Origin: FEN-1297 sp963834015
GTDB taxonomy: Bacteria > Bacteroidota > Ignavibacteria > Ignavibacteriales > Ignavibacteriaceae
DNA: 64,000 nt
Direction of reading: 5' to 3'
Assembly (NCBI GenBank): GCA_963834015.1
Contig: CAWIAG010000004.1
Span: forward strand, 62,001 to 126,000
Each line of letters opens with the position of its first letter. Positions within the stretch are counted from its first letter, which is position 1. Below are positions 61,982-64,000 of this stretch, piece after piece. The position numbers were made by a program, and so were the translations under genes. Under the pieces are notes generated by a model, which did no database searches, had not been told where the DNA came from, and saw nothing but the letters and a program-made list of their open reading frames with translations.

Positions 61982-63874
61982 TCACTGTAAAATTAATACT
62001 TTTAAATTAGACGGATATTCTTTTGAAAAATAAACTTTTTGAGTGGCTTTCTGAAAATCATTATCGTTAGCAAAGTAAATATTTTCAAACTTTTGCGGGT
62101 TCCTGTCAGCCAGCGGGAACCAGCTGCTTTGAATTTGTACCATTATCCTATGACCTTTTTTAAATGTATGAAACACATCCTGGAGCTGAAAGCTTATATT
62201 AGTAATTTTATTTGGAATAAAAGGTTCCGGAATGGAAAAACTGTTTCTGTATTTTCCGCGCATTATATCGCCTCTTACCATCATCTCAAATCCTCCCGAT
62301 TTCCCATTGTCCTGATTAGATGGAACACCATTTGCAGAATCCGGAAACACATCAATTAATTTTACAACCCAATCTGCATCTGTACCAGAAGTAGAAACAT
62401 AAAGATTAGCTTCAATTGGTCCTGCGAGAGTTATCTCATTGCCTAATGAGCCTGTTTCGTATACAAGTACATCATTTCTTTGTGATGCGAAACGCTGATC
62501 TTCGTCCATATATTCTTTGGTCATGTGCTGGGTTAGTTGCTGTGTGTAAGGCACTGGTTGGGCCGGGTCGCTGATATATTCATCATAAAGCTCTTTATTT
62601 TCCGTTGGTCTATTAAAAGAGAGTGATTTACCGCTGCTTAAATATAGATTCCCTTGCTTTACATTGTATGGCGGCCACTGATTATATTGTTTCCATTCAT
62701 TAGAACCTGTTTCAAATACATACACCTCATGCGGATTAAAGCTGCCCTTACCTTTTAAATAATAATTGAAGAATGGTAATTCTATTTTATCCTGATAATA
62801 CTTACTTGTTTTGCTTCCGAAATAAATATTACCCAGGCTGTCTCCGTTTGTTCTTTCCCAGCCGCCGTGGTACCACGGGCCCATAACTAAAGTATTATCC
62901 CGATCTTTGTTCTTTTTTTCAATTGACTTATAAGTATTAAGTGCCCCATACAAATCCTCTGCGTCAAACCAGCCCCCGACAACCATTACAGCCGGCTTTA
63001 TATTATTGAAATTAGGTAAAGAATTGCGCTCCTGCCAGAAGGAATCATAATCGGGATGAGCCATCATTGAATCCCAAAACGGAATTTTATGCCGAAAATA
63101 TTTTTCAGTTGTATTCTTAAACGAACCCATTTTGAGGAAGAAATCATAACCATCCGGATTTTCTGTTGTAAATACGGGTTTAGGCCAATGATCAGTTCGC
63201 CCTTGTCTTGCAATTCCAAAAGCGTTATAAAACCAGAAAGCATGGGGGAGCCAGAAAGCGCCGTTCCGGTGAAAATCGTCATCAATAAACCAATCTGCAA
63301 TCGGCGCTTGCGGTGAAGCTGCTTTTAATGCAGGATGTGCATCAATAGTTCCCATTGCCGCATAAAAACCCGGGTAAGATATCCCGTAAATTCCTGCCTT
63401 GCCGTTATTATGCGCAACATGTTTTATAAGCCAATCAATAGTATCGTAAGCGTCTGATGATTCATCAATATCTTTATTGCTTTTTTTATTCTGAATATAG
63501 GGACGTTCCTCAATAAATGTTCCTTCAGACATAAACTGTCCCCTTACATCCTGATAAACAAAAATGTAACCTTCTTCTTTAAATAATGTAGAGGGGCCAA
63601 GATCCGGCCTGTATTTATTTTTACCATACGGAGCTGCGCTGTAAGGCGTACGGTTAAGCAGAATTGGGTAATCAATAGATGTATCACGCGGTGAATAAAC
63701 TGCTGTATATAATTTAACGCCGTCTCTCATTGGAATCATGTATTCTTGCTTAGTGTAATGTTGCGTCACGTATAGTGAATCGGAATCCCGGTTTTTAACA
63801 ATGCAGCCGGATAAATTTAAAATTAAAATAAATGATAATAAAATATATTTCTGTTTTAATAATTTATTTTTCAT
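61982..63874 (-). CDS. CocE/NonD-type X-Pro dipeptidyl-peptidase family hydrolase, lipoprotein
   Basis: 630 residues. A lipoprotein leader ends LSGC with C24 as the lipidated residue. The alpha/beta hydrolase domain has the S15-type nucleophile S166 in GISYPG, an acid in GGWFDAED and a histidine region in GPWYHGGW; a C-terminal jelly-roll (about 470-625) completes the CocE/alpha-amino-acid ester hydrolase layout. Family members cleave esters of amino acids, cephalosporin-type acyl groups or X-Pro dipeptides. The substrate here is unknown. The envelope location and full triad suggest a scavenging hydrolase. Confidence 0.92.
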   Translation of the reverse strand: MKNKLLKQKYILLSFILILNLSGCIVKNRDSDSLYVTQHYTKQEYMIPMRDGVKLYTAVYSPRDTSIDYPILLNRTPYSAAPYGKNKYRPDLGPSTLFKEEGYIFVYQDVRGQFMSEGTFIEERPYIQNKKSNKDIDESSDAYDTIDWLIKHVAHNNGKAGIYGISYPGFYAAMGTIDAHPALKAASPQAPIADWFIDDDFHRNGAFWLPHAFWFYNAFGIARQGRTDHWPKPVFTTENPDGYDFFLKMGSFKNTTEKYFRHKIPFWDSMMAHPDYDSFWQERNSLPNFNNIKPAVMVVGGWFDAEDLYGALNTYKSIEKKNKDRDNTLVMGPWYHGGWERTNGDSLGNIYFGSKTSKYYQDKIELPFFNYYLKGKGSFNPHEVYVFETGSNEWKQYNQWPPYNVKQGNLYLSSGKSLSFNRPTENKELYDEYISDPAQPVPYTQQLTQHMTKEYMDEDQRFASQRNDVLVYETGSLGNEITLAGPIEANLYVSTSGTDADWVVKLIDVFPDSANGVPSNQDNGKSGGFEMMVRGDIMRGKYRNSFSIPEPFIPNKITNISFQLQDVFHTFKKGHRIMVQIQSSWFPLADRNPQKFENIYFANDNDFQKATQKVYFSKEYPSNLKVLILQ

Positions 63875-64000
63875 ATCCGAATTCCATTTATCTTTTTAAA
63901 TATCAGATATTTAGTGTAGGAAAACTTTAAATGGTAAGTTTTAATATTATAAAAAGTATTGTATTAAAAATAAGAAAAGTAAGATCAAAAAAAACAGTTG
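63875..64000. other. Upstream edge region, nothing recognised
   Basis: 126 AT-rich bases ahead of the leftward hydrolase gene, reaching the window edge. They presumably carry its promoter, but no motif stands out. Confidence 0.3.

Noticed and set aside
1..64000. CRISPR arrays, transposases, integrases or prophage genes
   Set aside because: No regular spaced repeats and no recognisable mobile-element proteins on either strand.

Overview
The window is 64 kb of AT-rich bacterial chromosome carrying the replication-origin region (rpmH, rnpA, yidD, yidC to the left; dnaA, dnaN, recF, dciA, gyrB, gyrA to the right). A type II/IV secretin, sigma-54 response-regulator signalling, several DUF3857/lipoprotein genes, a patatin fused to an Omp85-type barrel, a RecQ with a C-terminal HTH and a Pseudomonas-like parS sequence suggest a Gram-negative member of the Bacteroidota/Chlorobiota/Ignavibacteria assemblage. 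That placement is inferred from gene content and style, not from a marker phylogeny. Standard stop codons are used, and many genes have recognisable AAGGAG-type ribosome binding sites. No rRNA, CRISPR array, transposase or prophage was seen.

Layout. 1-8.6 kb: the 3' end of a secretin gene, then a dense two-component cluster. It holds a lone receiver, a 1175-residue hybrid kinase with three receivers, a receiver joined to an orphan kinase-like histidine helix, a second hybrid kinase and an NtrC-type sigma-54 activator. 8.7-14.6 kb: tRNA-Lys, a small four-cysteine membrane protein, a SlyD-like FKBP, homoserine dehydrogenase, an alpha/beta hydrolase, glycogen synthase and a TPR protein. 14.6-20.1 kb (minus strand): patatin/Omp85 protein, then the rpmH-rnpA-yidD-yidC run. 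20.1-30.1 kb (plus strand): origin and replication/topoisomerase genes, with an unknown lipoprotein inserted between dnaA and dnaN. 30.2-39.1 kb: metallophosphoesterase, HDOD protein, dCMP deaminase, EamA transporter, thioredoxin, rhodanese, and a tandem pair of DUF3857-transglutaminase lipoproteins. 39.2-48.7 kb (minus strand, head-on to replication if the origin is near dnaA): mfd, a PAP2 phosphatase, murQ, rsmG, mnmG, two perfect parS-like sites, and mnmE. 49-55.3 kb: a chaperone block (hsp20, cbpA-like dnaJ, htpG, clpB) preceded by a good sigma-54 promoter match. 55.4-63.9 kb: recQ, a vapBC toxin-antitoxin pair, two APC permeases, a YhcH-family protein and a CocE/NonD-type hydrolase lipoprotein.

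How the genes fit together. Divergent transcription away from the rpmH-dnaA gap, DnaA-box matches on both sides of dnaA and two parS sites about 25 kb away mark an origin domain where DnaA and ParB should act. No parAB genes lie beside mnmG/rsmG, where they often are. MnmE and MnmG are partners in tRNA wobble-uridine modification. The chaperones form a protein-disaggregation and refolding set.

Most notable observations: mnmE is readable as a full-length protein only through a -1 shift, exactly at a T-TTA-AAA heptamer, and a later +1 shift about 125 bases downstream; the hsp20 block has a sigma-54 promoter with an upstream palindrome; the signalling cluster has the parts of a phosphorelay, including a receiver that has lost its aspartate; and a 19-bp LacI-operator-like palindrome sits beside the best DnaA box.
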